This document shows positions 29,096-38,819 of a stretch of DNA of 38,819 nt, in pieces. Each line of letters starts with the position of its first letter. Positions within the stretch are counted from its first letter, which is position 1. Both the position numbers and the translations under genes were made by a program. The stretch covers positions 1 to 38,819 of the forward strand of contig JARBJD010000513.1 of the NCBI GenBank assembly GCA_033064195.1, read 5' to 3'. Origin of the DNA: Blattamonas nauphoetae. Its lineage: Eukaryota; Preaxostyla; Oxymonadida. A model generated the notes under the pieces. It did not search any database, was not told where the DNA came from, and saw nothing but the letters and a program-made list of their open reading frames with translations.

Positions 29096-29522
29096 ACCTC
29101 CCAATCAATAATTTTCGTTCACTACAGATTATTTGCCATCCAAGAACGAGGAAAAATCCAACGAACATGCATTGGATGAACGGAACCAAATTCAGACACC
29201 AGTCAACCAAGAAACTCCTCCTGCGATATCGTTGCCTCCACCAATCGCAATGAAGAAGCCGAATGAGCTCGCTTCAGTCTTTCAGACTACAAAGAAACAC
29301 AAACCATCTTCATCTCACAATCAGACCACTCCACAACATTCCAAATCGGAAGAAATCAAATTGTCATCACCTTATTTTGAGATCAGCCCGAAGTTCCACT
29401 CACTTAGTGCGCCACTCACTGGAACATCGTCCACGGCGGAAAGGAATGAAGATGAAAAGAACACTGACGAGCAAATCGCTGTCTCTCACATCACTAATTG
29501 CTCGTGTGCTCTTCTTTTTTGA
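29096..29522 (+). CDS. Host coding segment right of the Polinton (unknown, Ser/Thr/Lys-rich)
   Basis: A stretch ending TTCGTTCACTACAG (29114-29127) looks like a 3' splice site or simply part of the reading frame. After it the frame DYLPSKNEEKSNEHALDERN continues for about 130 codons, through a Pro patch (ISLPPPIAMKKPNE) and a low-complexity Ser/His/Thr part, to a stop at 29520-29522. No ATG opens the frame, so it is a downstream exon or the 3' part of a gene. It may belong to the same host gene as 2332-2597, split by the Polinton. Family unknown. Confidence 0.4.
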
Positions 29523-29595
29523 TCATTCTCTTTTGACTCTTTGATATGACATCACACCAACTGACCATCTCAACTCAGGTGAACTATGGCGTCTC

Positions 29596-29681
29596 TTCTT
29601 TCGAAAGTGTCCTTCACCGACAAATTATCACAGGGTTGTTCTCTTTTTCGATTTATCTTTACATAAAACACATTTGTGAAC
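29596..29681 (+). repeat. 85-bp exon-like direct repeat, right copy
   Basis: Same sequence as 2017-2101 with a few changes. Here an ATG at 29586-29588 opens the frame MASLLSKVSFTDKLSQ, which suggests a short first exon ending at CACAG. The left copy lacks that ATG context. Confidence 0.6.
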
Positions 29682-29788
29682 TCAGATCCTCACTTCACTT
29701 TTTGTCTTCTCTTTTTTCTTCATCCACTTCACTCTTGTATTTTCATTGACACTTCATTCAAACTGACGAAAGTCAACCTGCACACCAC

Positions 29789-29826
29789 CCCTGGACCAAA
29801 TCTGTAATTATTAAGTTAGTCCAGGG
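29789..29826. other. Short hairpin
   Basis: CCCTGGAC (29789-29796) pairs perfectly with GTCCAGGG (29819-29826) around a 22-base AT-rich loop. It lies in the host segment between the 85-bp repeat and the Ser/Pro-rich gene. The role is unknown. Confidence 0.45.
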
Positions 29827-29987
29827 TATAGACGATCAACGTCACTTCGCCACAGCAGAACAAGATCTCCTTTAATTGTCATCTAAGGCTATTTTGGCTG
29901 TGGACGTCGAAAAGAACACGAACCAACTCTCCAAAGAAGAGGATTAACTTTGTATGAACTCCCTTCCATTCTCATCTCATCGTTACA

Positions 29988-30633
29988 GTGGACCTGTCGC
30001 AAAACGGGCATGAATCCCCATCCCCGGAACAGTGTCACCATCCGCGGAACAAAGTCACCATCCGCGACGCTTTCTTAATCAAACAGCCTTGGCTCCCTCT
30101 CCTTCTCTCCGACTCTCACTCGGTCCCGACCGGAAGCGGATTCATCGGTTTCGACGTGACACTATTGGTTAATCAGATCCGAGAGGACCTAATTGACAAC
30201 GATCTCGAGAAACAAGGATGATTGTCAATCTTCTCCATCGACTCCAACTTCCAACCCCTTCAGCTCATCCTCTTCTTTGACAGATGACGGTTTTCCCTCC
30301 CCCACTCCATCCCCTCAGTCCGTCAGCGATATCTCACTCCTCTCAACGAACGATGATTCGATCTGTGATCACTCTTCGAAATCTCCGTCCTATTCCAGCC
30401 TCAGTTCACACTTCCCTTCGACCAATGACTTTTACAACTCTCTCCATTCGCTGGCTCACCCATCTTTATTAATTGAATTTCCAATCGCTCACGACGATTC
30501 GTCTTCGCTCCCTGCTTCCTATCAAGACAAAATCAAACTGATGAAGGAAAACACCAGCCGCAATCCAGAAGAAATCGAAGGGATAGATGACCACTCTCCA
30601 GACACAATTCATAGCTTGACATTCTCGCAATAA
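29988..30633 (+). CDS. Host Ser/Pro-rich protein segment (unknown)
   Basis: An open frame from 29988 (MDLSQNGHESPSPE) ends near 30221 with IREDLIDNDLEKQ. Protein-like reading continues in another frame up to 30633 with strong Ser/Pro/Thr bias (SSPSTPTSNPFSSSSSL, PSPTPSPQSVSD) and a helical acidic end (YQDKIKLMKENTSRNPEEIE). The shift lies near 30215 and could be an indel or a very short intron. Such composition is typical of disordered regulatory or cytoskeletal proteins. No family recognised. Confidence 0.4.
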
Positions 30634-31201
30634 GAATTATCAAGCGACTCCTTTTGACTTGGATACTCCCTCTGACTGAGTAAGGTATCATCAACCTTAA
30701 CTCTTTTTGATTGAGACATGCTACTTTGAGGCATAGTTTACATTTGAGTTCACTTTTCATTTCGCACCTTCTTTATGTGTGATTGACACAATAATCGGGA
30801 AAGGATTGGCTTGTCTGACCGGCACTGACCGGTCAGTTTTCACCGAAATGTACTGATGGTCACTGACCGGAGAAAAATCGGAACCCATAATCGAGAGTTA
30901 CCGTTTCTCCCAGTCCCATCCCCTGAGATTTTGGGGATGGTTGGGATTCGCAGTTTCTCCACTATAGTGTTGGTGAACTAATTGGGAACAGCAGAAATAT
31001 TGAGGTTTTCACAACTGGGATTTTCTGGGATTATATGTGTAAATAAGGGTTGATCGTGGACAATTGGTTCCAGACCACCAAAACCTTCCGTTTATTGGTT
31101 TATTCAGTGTCCTGGACCTCTCCTTACATTAATTTCAAGTCAAATCAAGGTCATATAATATATGTTTAAATAAACCGCACTTTTCATTAATCCGAAACAT
31201 G
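30634..31201. other. Host DNA without a gene; short palindromes
   Basis: No coding signal seen. Two small symmetric motifs stand out: the perfect palindrome CTGACCGGTCAG (30825-30836), preceded by another CTGACCGG, with a related ACTGACCGG near 30860; and CCATCCCC/GGGGATGG (30916-30923 and 30933-30940) around a 9-base loop. Confidence 0.4.
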
Positions 31202-31395
31202 AGTAGTTATAGAAGCGAATTGGGAACCCGATTGAAATAATCGTTGAAAACCGAAGTTGAAAGTCAATTCCGATTGACCATTTTTGAATCTTGTATTAAA
31301 AGGAATTTATGACATTTTGATTACATCAATATTTGGCCTAAATTCTAAAAATATGTCCAATATTTTGACCTCTTGAAAAACGTCCATTTTGAAGT
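31202..31395 (+). repeat. Terminal sequence of second Polinton
   Basis: It matches 2598-2790 and the inverse of 28900-29089. Beyond this the similarity is patchier (for example near 31515-31590 against 2900-2980), and the 3.5-kb nested element is absent, which shows that the nested element is an addition to the first Polinton. Confidence 0.85.
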
Positions 31396-31797
31396 AAATT
31401 TTTACTTTATTTCGCAAATTTAGTCACTTTTTTCGACTTTTTGATTTTTTCAATATGATTAATTTGGCGCTTATTTGGGAACCTGATTGAGAAAATTCTT
31501 GAAACTAAAACTAAAATCTCGAGGACGATGTGACTCATCGATCAAAAGAAATCAGATGAAGATCGGTTGAGTATTCGTCGAGATCTGAGTTATTCTTCGT
31601 TCAAAAAAGTTCGAAAAAAAGTGAACCTCTTTTGAGAAAACACTCGTCTCTCGACAACGAGCAGAGATCGGGACTCGAAACCACTCGCAATCGATAGAGG
31701 ACTCGATTTTGCATATAGGCAAAAAAAGTGCAAAACCTTATGGAGGGAGGAAGCTGGTGGGTTTTATTGCCTGGTGTGTTGGCAAGTCCCTAAGGCC

Positions 31798-31814
31798 CAG
31801 GGTTGCGATCCCTG
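31798..31814 (+). other. T-arm-like hairpin
   Basis: CAGGG, loop TTGCGAT, CCCTG forms a perfect five-pair stem with a seven-base loop like a tRNA T arm. It lies about 60 bases from the tRNA-like sequence on the other strand. A matching A box or acceptor stem is not evident. Confidence 0.35.
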
Positions 31815-31858
31815 TTTCTGACATTTATCTCATTTTTTGCAATCCGACGTCGGACAAA

Positions 31859-31934
31859 TTATTGCTTCCTCCGGGGTTCGAACCTGGGACTCCTAGCCTA
31901 GTGGTACGTGCACTTACCACTCGACTACTCGTCC
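31859..31934 (-). tRNA. tRNA-like sequence in second Polinton, probably not functional
   Basis: On the minus strand GGACGAG is followed by an A box (TAGTCGAGTGG, 31917-31927) and a consensus B box (GGTTCGAACCC, 31874-31884). The T arm pairs with one mismatch. The middle is dominated by a different hairpin, GTGGTA...TACCAC (31901-31920), and the 3' acceptor strand does not pair. It most likely acts, if at all, as a polymerase III promoter relic. Confidence 0.5.
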
Positions 31935-32310
31935 ATAATTTTCCGAGGATTTACCCTGGCAATATATCTGTGTAGAGGGGTTTTAATGACGATTTTTAAA
32001 AAGTTACGGGACACTTCAAAATCAAGTTTTGAAAACAGTAGTTGTTCGTCAAATCAACTTCAAATTTCACAGAATGGATGTCAAACATGATATAAAAACG
32101 ATTGTACAAAAATTTGTGAACAATATTGATTTTTGCCATATATCATTTTTTTGGAGACATGCCAAAATGAAGAAAAATCGATGTTCTCAGATCTTGATCA
32201 AACTCTCATCTAAGGTCATATCCGACACGGCGAATTCATTGGTGCAAGAATTATTGAAATCGGATCGGTAGTTATCGAGTATTTTCACTTTTGAAAAAAC
32301 AAAGGAGATT

Positions 32311-32342
32311 TTTTATTTTTCGAATTTTTTATTTTGTACTAA
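32311..32342 (+). promoter_or_regulatory. Start-proximal motif, 143-residue protein
   Basis: TTTTATTTTT and TTTTTTATTTTG occur in series and end shortly before the ATG at 32343, as before the polymerase genes. Confidence 0.5.
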
Positions 32343-32774
32343 ATGACACAGCTAGAACTCATCGAAGAACTTGAGCAAATTTTAGAATACACTAATCCCA
32401 ATCGAAAGGACAGTGATATCATGAATTTTCTTTGTCAGAATCATTTATTTCTCATGAAATTAGGATTGTGGAAACCAGAACTGATTGTCAATTTCAAAAC
32501 TTTAAAACAATTATTCCAAAAATATGTTGACATCGACAACCCAACTTGGATGAACTATGACACAAAGAAATGGCGACGAAACCAACCTCAACTGATCTGT
32601 CAAATCGCAGACGTCAGAAAACTTTCCTGTGCATCGGAGGAGATATACGTCAGACTATCAAAAGAACAGATCAGTCAAATGGTGAAGAACATGTGGGTCA
32701 GAATTTTTGACATCATTCAAAAGTTCGACACTCACAAACAAAAAAAGCAATTCACCACTCTTATCGCGGCTTGA
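32343..32774 (+). CDS. Polinton protein of 143 residues, unknown
   Basis: The protein is helix-rich and begins MTQLELIEELEQILEYTN, with FLCQNHLFLMKLGLWKPELIVNFKTLKQLFQ in the middle and LSKEQISQMVKNMWVRIFDIIQKF near the end. It has no counterpart in the first Polinton, where the corresponding place holds other DNA. It has its own start-proximal motif, which argues for a real gene. The 3' end carries one arm of a perfect 31-base inverted repeat. No family recognised. Confidence 0.55.
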   Translation: MTQLELIEELEQILEYTNPNRKDSDIMNFLCQNHLFLMKLGLWKPELIVNFKTLKQLFQKYVDIDNPTWMNYDTKKWRRNQPQLICQIADVRKLSCASEEIYVRLSKEQISQMVKNMWVRIFDIIQKFDTHKQKKQFTTLIAA

Positions 32775-32913
32775 TCAAAGATCTCGAACAGATTCTTCAA
32801 TCATGTCATCTACAAATTCCAGAGAAAGGTTGATTCATTTCTCAACCATGAGAGGAGAATAGATTTGAACGTTGGTCTTCGGACTTTTGAATGATGTCAA
32901 AAATTCTGACCCA
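32694..32913. repeat. Perfect 31-bp inverted repeat (arms 32694-32724 and 32883-32913)
   Basis: The arm starting TGGGTCAGAATTTTTGACAT is exactly inverted 158 bases downstream. The left arm codes for the end of the 143-residue protein; the right arm lies in an otherwise empty stretch before the two-repeat gene. It could be a foldback duplication or a strong stem that ends transcripts. Confidence 0.75.
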
Positions 32914-33068
32914 TGTGGAGAGCAAAACCTCCAAGTTTCTTGAAGATGAAACCAGAATCGTTCGAATAATATCAACCAATCTGTGCCAAAATCTGGATGA
33001 AGTACGTGAAAAGAAAATTACCAAATTGGTTACTTCAAAAAGATCAACAGAAATAAAACTCGTTGTTC

Positions 33069-33101
33069 TTTTTTATTTTTGATTTTTTTAATTTGTATTA
33101 A
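33069..33101 (+). promoter_or_regulatory. Start-proximal motifs, two-repeat protein copy
   Basis: TTTTTTATTTTTGATTTTTT followed by TAATTTGTATTAA leads straight into the ATG at 33102. Confidence 0.55.
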
Positions 33102-33512
33102 ATGAATCCAACTGAAGAGAATCGTGAGAGGCGCCAAACTCCCGCGAGTTTGTTGTACAACGAAAGACGTCGAGTATGTTCGGAACAAGCATTAATTGAA
33201 TCAATGAGAGAAGAGAACTGTTCACTAGTCTCTGAGTATGTCAGAAATAATGTGCCGGTGACGTATGTTCATGAGGGAGTTGAATGGAGAATAAAGCCAA
33301 AGTTGTGGAATCAAGGAAACAGACCTCACTTAGCAAAACGTCGACACTACACTCAATCATTTGTTGAAAATGAACTGAAGAAATACAATTGTGAGCTCGT
33401 AGGTGAGTACACTAAAGTTTTGGTTCCATTCACATATCGAGAGATTGGCGGAAGTGAAGTGTTCAGAATTAGACTTGATGCATGGCTGACTGCTAAGAAA
33501 AACCCCATCTGA
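33102..33512 (+). CDS. Two-repeat protein, copy in second Polinton
   Basis: This is a homolog of the gene at 23206-23595, nearly identical from ERRRVCSEQALIES onward. The first ~20 codons are quite different (ENRERRQTPASLLYN), as they are in each of the three copies in this window. It sits directly ahead of the polymerase, the same order as in the first element. Confidence 0.6.
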   Translation: MNPTEENRERRQTPASLLYNERRRVCSEQALIESMREENCSLVSEYVRNNVPVTYVHEGVEWRIKPKLWNQGNRPHLAKRRHYTQSFVENELKKYNCELVGEYTKVLVPFTYREIGGSEVFRIRLDAWLTAKKNPI

Positions 33513-33567
33513 GAATACAAAAATAAACGCTCAACTTTTTTATTTTCTGATTTTTAATTTGTAGTAA

Positions 33568-36500
33568 ATGGCGGCGACACTGAAATTTGTTGCTGACAGC
33601 ATCACGAAAATAAGAGCACTATTTCCAAACACCACCTTTGAATTCAAGGATGAACATGGTTATGATCGAACATACAAGCCAGAGAGTAGAAACTACCAAC
33701 ATCAGAGAGCATATCTTCTGTCAATGCTCAAGAATCCAGATCTCCATTTTGAGGGACAAACAAAGAATTTAACGAACTATCAGATCGATGATTTTATTCA
33801 CAAACTTGAAGAGAACGACAACAACGCCAAGATGAATGAAGAAGACAGCAAAGCAAGAATGCAAATCATGAAAGAAAATCCAAGAGTGAACAAAGATGAA
33901 CTGAAAAAGCAAGTGTTCAGAATGACGTGGAAACTGAAATCAATAGAAGAGAAGCTGATGGCTCATTGGATGAAGAATCTACTGATCATTCAAAAGAAAA
34001 ATGAACAAATGGAAAAGAGAGAAGTGCAGACTTTTGAGGGATTTGAAGAATGCATATTACTTGCTGAACCACGAGACAAAGCAGCATTCAATTCTTGTCT
34101 CATGGATGCACGAAGGAAGTTCAAAAAGAATGAGGTCGAGAATGTTGAAGATAATGGAAAACAATATCAGTTGTACTTCCACAATCATCTGAAGAACGTT
34201 GAAGAAATCACATCCTTCATTAAAGCAGTATTCAACAAAGAGAAAGATCATCCATTCAAGATTAGTATTACCTTTGGAAAGATTATTGAGAGAAAAGATA
34301 AAGATGAGACAACATACAAAGACTTCAGACCAGGAATTGGAGAACACATCAAAGAGTTTTCCGACAGTGATACGAAGTGCAGGAGACATCACTGAGTATT
34401 CAAAATTTGCAATCAATCTTATCAAAGAATCACAAGAGAGAACACTAATGGATACCAAGACAATGTACATTGCATTCCACTCCATTCTAGTTGCAGTCTA
34501 TCGATTCCCAGTTGAAGGAAAAGCGAACGCAATTCTCACTGAACACATCAAAACGAGAAACGTTCGATACATTGATTCTGAGTACAACATCTGTTTCTTT
34601 CAAGCACTATCATTCCTCACACTTCCTGAAGTTCAAGGTAAGAAAATATCAATCAATATGAGGAATACTGAAGCTTACAAACTGTTTGCAAAATGGATGA
34701 ATCTCACACATCTCAGATCACATCAATTGACACCACATTTACGAAAATATCCTGGCTTTGATATTGCTTGTGACATTGAGAAAGCAATGATGAAATTCAA
34801 CATCACGGTTCATATTTATGAATACGACGAAGACAAGAAGAAATACTTCCTGAGCCAATCGTATATCAACGATAATGATGATGCAAGAGTTCTTCCACTT
34901 CTAATGATTCCACTTACAGCAACTCTCGTTCATGTGATGTTCATTGTTGATCCTGAGAAAATCACTGGATACAAGCTCTATCCATATTGTCAGTCAAGAG
35001 GATTCCAAGTCAAGGATTCTCACTTCAAGACATACTACGAGAAGCATCTCAAAGAGTGTAAAGAACTTGATGGAAAACATGTGAAGAAGATCTCCCTTGA
35101 CAAAACACCAAGACCATATGTTCCACATATTCTCAACAATAGAACGTATGAGTTTCTGATGGCACACAAGAGACAAGACGAATTCAAACCAACTCAATAC
35201 TACATCACTTACGATTTCGAAACAATGGAGGATCTCATTCTTGACAATCTATTCTCTGATGACAACACACAATTGATCTCACACTTGAAACCTCTCTCTG
35301 TTGCATCAGCAATCAAAACAAAATCAGGAGTGAAGTCAATCTACTTTGATCTTCGAGATGGAAAAGATTTTGTGAAGCAATGGATCAGAGAACTCTTCAA
35401 ATATGCAGAAACAGTACGAGAGAACAATCAATATGAAGATCCAGAGATTCCGTCACAGAATGAAGTCAGTGTGATTGATTCAACAGCTCCAGATTCGACA
35501 TCAATCTCATCTTTCGTGATCTCGTTGACAAGGATTGGAAAGTGGTGAGCTTCCTTGGATCCACAACGAAGTCCAAACAAGTATTGATCAGACATGAGAG
35601 AACACAACACGTCCTTCGATTCATTGACATGATGTCGTACACAGGACCAATGACTTTGGATAATGCAGTCAAAGCTTTTGGAGGAAATACAACACTTCAG
35701 AAATCATTCTTTGCATACGAATCATTTGATTCATCAGACTACGATGCAGTGCTGAGCAAACAAGAACCATTCTCCAAATATGAATTCTACTCCAGTCTGA
35801 ACAATAGTGAAATGTCTGACAGTGATTACCAATTGTACCTTGATGATTGGAACAAGCAAGGATTCAAGAATCGATGGGAATATCTGAAATTCTACAACAT
35901 AAGAGACGTCGAATGCATGATTGCACCACTTGATAATCTGGTTCATCTGAACTTCCAGTACAAAGTGGATATATTGCACAATCTCTCACTGTCAGCAAAT
36001 GCTTCTGCAATCAAGTATGCATATGCGTATAAGGATTTTGATATTGACGATGATTTCAATGGAGTGGATCAATCTGGTGAAATAAAGATCACGAAACAAT
36101 ACTGGAAATACAAGGTTGCATCATACATTTATCAAGACCAGAAAGCTCATCGCTGCACTGACAAAATGTCACTGAAGCAGATTCCGATTGGTTTGTTCAA
36201 CAGTGCAAGAGAGTGTGCTACATCTTCAAGAGTCACTTCTCACAAGCAGTTCGACCAATACTGGATAGAATCGATAATGCAAAAGGACATTCAAAAGAGA
36301 ACGTGAAGATCTGCTGCGATTACTGCAACACTTACAAGTCAGACAAAGATGAACATCTCACAAGATTGAGAATTCAACTGAAGAAGTACTGTATCTGGAA
36401 ATCACTTCCAATGACTCTGACACACGAGCAAACATATCACAAACTCAGAGCAGCAGTGACTGGTGGATTATCGAATGTTCAACATCGACAGAACATCAAA

Positions 36501-37708
36501 GACGTGACACCAATCAATCACTTCCAATTCCAAGACAACAAAGTCCTTTCCAAAGATACAGAACACATTTTGACTCATGTCTGTGGTGTTGATTTCAATT
36601 CACTGTATCCAAGTGCTTTCTCATCAATCAAGAATAAGAACAATCCATACACTAATCACCGAATGCATATGCCAGGAAGATGTTTGTACACTGCAACAGG
36701 AGATAAAGAGTGTCGTGAGATCATCGAGAACAAGAATCAGAAGACACTGTTCGTAGCAGAATTGAAAGGACACATCGATGAAAAGTACATAAATGATTTC
36801 ATTAACTTCCCACCAATTTTCAGAAACATTGTGGTCAATACAACAGAAGAGAACATTGGAGAGAAGACATATTCACTGATGAAGAAACATGGATTGAAGA
36901 CTGATGACAAACAACGGAAGCTGACCCAACTCTTGAGCACACACGATCAGTATATGTTCTTTTCGACATACTTTCTCTGGTTCCTCATCGATTATTGCCA
37001 CTTCATTGTTGACGATATTAAGACTGTGATGGTATTCTCGAGACATGCTGGATTTGAACCATTTGTGACTTCATTTATGAATGATCGAATAGAAGCAATG
37101 AAGGTTGGAAACAAGGAAAAGAACAATTCTGTACGACCAACTTGAATGGAAGTTACGGATACGATGGAATGAACACTGAGAAATACAACTCAATCACAAT
37201 CTGCAATGAGAAGAGAACATACTTGAAACAAATGATGAAAGGATTTGTGGCGACTCGAGAGATCAATAAGGACAACTATATCGTGATCGAAGACAGAGAG
37301 AAAGCATCATGCAAGACATGTCTGCAAGAAGCAGTATTCACACTCGACAATGCCAAGTTCTGGTATCTGAATTTCATCTACAATTTCATGTACAAGTGCC
37401 TCGACATGAACAAGATTCATTTCTGTGAGGGTGACACTGACTCTGCATATTGGGCAATCTCAGGTGATCCAAATGCTGGAATACATCAACAATTTGAACA
37501 CGTTCTTGCTGATAAGGAATTCTATGATGCACACAAATATGAATGGTTTCCCAATCCTGAAAAAGGAGTTGATGATGAGAAGAAGCTGTTGGGATTTGCT
37601 ATTGAAAGGAAGGTGAACAGATGATCTGTCTTGCACCAAAGTGTTACTCCCTCGATGAGAAATGCAAAATCAAAGGAGTGTCTCTGAAGAAAACAAACAT
37701 CACAAGCA
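33568..37708 (+). pseudogene. Polinton DNA polymerase region, decayed copy
   Basis: The same polymerase as in the first element: start-proximal motifs, a helical N-terminal region (better preserved at its very beginning here), the OTU-like segment, exonuclease motifs, the HNH-like insert, CGVDFNSLYPS and EGDTDSAYW can all be found in order. The region ends where the element ends, so the C-terminal part is absent. It is a fossil with about five breaks. Confidence 0.9.
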
Positions 37709-38819
37709 GGCTGTTCCAAAATGGCCGCTCGGTGGAGAAAATGGTCGCTGGTGAGAATTCGGTATGAAGAAATTCAAATAGTGATAATTCTGGTCGCTTT
37801 TGTCCGATAGCACGTGGAGGCTTGGAATGTATGATCGCACCCACCATTTACTCCGACTCTCACTCAAAGGCTCAGAAGTCATCGTGTTGAGTTGGCACGA
37901 CAATACATTATTTTATCCATTCTACTGACATCAAGGCAACGTTGGGAATTGAGAATAATCACAAATGCCATTAGAGACATCAAAACAATCGATGGATATT
38001 CCAAAACACACAATTAAATCCTGTGATGAGAGGAGGCAGGTCGATAATAAGCAATAATAATTTCACTCAACTCATCGAAGAATCCAATTCTGTTCGCCCT
38101 CCGTTCGCTCTTCATTCACCCTTCGTCCGCATTGCACATCCTCTCGAGTTCTTGATTTCTCCCTTCAATGAATCCAACAACGACAATATGAGACAAATGT
38201 CAGTCCTTCCGAAGGAATGAATGCCCTTTCAAAAACTGAGCAGCAACCCTGAAGAGAATAAAAAGCGAAACAGAAACAAACAGCGCGATGGCTGGGTCCT
38301 TCTGGCCCATCCTCATTTGGAAGAACTCGACGTTGGATTGCTGGTGGATGCCAGCCTGCTTGAACTCATTGAGCGGCGGAGGAAGACGGAGGTGAAGAGG
38401 CGGAGAGCGTCTGTGCGACGTGGAGGTGGTCGATCTGCACCGTGCCCTTCCCGCCGAGCAGCAGGTGCATGGGGTGTCGAAGCTGGGGACGATGGGTGAG
38501 TGTGGAGAGAAGAGGGCTGCGTCGGGGACGTCGGATCATACGTAAAATGCTGTGACTGAGCTGAACTGGAGTCGAGAGGGGGCAGGGACGAAGATGAGGT
38601 GGGAGAGGATGTGCTGGAAGTGGGGTGACTATATCCAATCCGTCGATCCATCTATATCCAATCCCATCGATCAAGCCCATCAGTCAGAGTTACGGATTTC
38701 TCGGACCATTCACACATCACACCTTTATTTGTATCATTTTATTGGTTCCGACATTTAAAATGAGAATTCAAACCTATTCTGCCCACCGAGTTGATTTTAA
38801 AAGAGAGAAATGAAGACAA
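37709..38819. other. Right-edge host DNA, GC-rich toward the end, no firm gene
   Basis: After the second Polinton stops, host-like DNA begins. From about 38290 GC content rises and open frames overlap on both strands, none with a recognisable domain. A minus-strand reading near 38230-38400 without an ATG (LNEFKQAGIHQQSNVEFF, MRMGQKDPAIALFVSV) looks most protein-like, so an exon of a host gene on the minus strand is possible. I would not annotate it further. Confidence 0.3.

Larger units (their letters stand above)
31202..37708 (+). mobile_element. Second Polinton, partial and decayed
   Basis: It opens with AGTAGTTATAG, the same terminus as the large Polinton, and the first ~190 bases match it closely. 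It then carries a 143-codon gene, the two-repeat gene and the polymerase in the order expected from the polymerase end of the family, read on the plus strand. The match to the polymerase ends near 37708, where unrelated DNA follows, so the rest of the element and the other terminal repeat are missing. No second target duplication can be found. The polymerase region has about five breaks. It is older than the first element, but the close similarity shows both are recent in the host's history. Confidence 0.9.

Noticed and set aside
29096-29180. A TAA read as glutamine (altered code as in some oxymonads) in the host frame right of the Polinton
   Set aside because: Polinton genes end at TAA and TAG at sensible places just before the next promoter, and long frames contain no internal TAA or TAG, so the standard code fits better; a short intron or a real stop explains the single case.
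31859-31934. A functional tRNA gene
   Set aside because: A and B boxes are good, but the centre forms a different hairpin and the acceptor stem does not pair.
38221-38680. Overlapping GC-rich frames at the right edge
   Set aside because: Long frames on both strands are expected by chance in GC-rich DNA; no family recognised.
1-38819. CRISPR arrays, rRNA genes, bacterial operons or riboswitches
   Set aside because: No regularly spaced repeats, rRNA-like sequence or bacterial gene organisation is present; the content is eukaryotic host plus Polintons.

Overview
The window looks like nuclear DNA of a single-celled eukaryote. Host-type sequence at both edges shows candidate 3' splice sites (pyrimidine tract plus AG), and a eukaryote-like alpha/beta hydrolase lies at the left edge. 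The middle is a large protist-type Polinton/Maverick. A metamonad host (oxymonad or trichomonad relative) would fit, but that is a guess. TAA, TAG and TGA all behave as stops, so the code appears standard.

Layout. (1) 1-2597: host DNA with a minus-strand ABHD1/3-type hydrolase (487-1684) and, near 2332-2597, part of another host coding region. (2) 2598-29089: one Polinton of 26.5 kb, flanked by a perfect 6-bp target-site duplication (TCCTAC). Its terminal inverted repeats are unusually long, about 5.6 kb each and nearly identical. Each carries a nested element of about 3.5 kb with its own short inverted ends and its own 6-bp duplication (AAACAC). (3) 29096-31201: host DNA with Ser/Pro-rich coding segments. 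(4) 31202-37708: a second, partial and more decayed Polinton of the same family in opposite orientation, with the same terminal sequence and the same polymerase. (5) 37709-38819: host-like DNA, GC-rich at the end, with no gene I can name.

The unique core of the first Polinton (8227-23454) holds a fibre-like protein with a C-terminal self-cleaving S74 chaperone domain, a small beta-rich protein, two paralogous capsid-like proteins in tandem, two short paralogous 'MAPG' proteins, two unknown proteins, a packaging-type P-loop ATPase, a small coiled-coil protein, a retrovirus-type integrase, an unknown Pro-rich protein and a protein-primed family B DNA polymerase. The polymerase carries an OTU-like N-terminal region and an HNH-like insert. 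Replication, integration, packaging and virion genes are thus all represented, as in Polintons thought to be integrated viruses. I did not recognise the usual adenovirus-type cysteine protease or the single-jelly-roll penton protein. Almost every gene is preceded, within about 30 bases of its start, by an A/T motif of the form TTTTTATTTTT followed by TA-rich DNA, which is probably the element's own promoter.

The first Polinton looks nearly whole and young (perfect target duplication, near-identical ends), with roughly one to three breaks. The second is clearly a fossil: one end is missing and its polymerase region has about five breaks.
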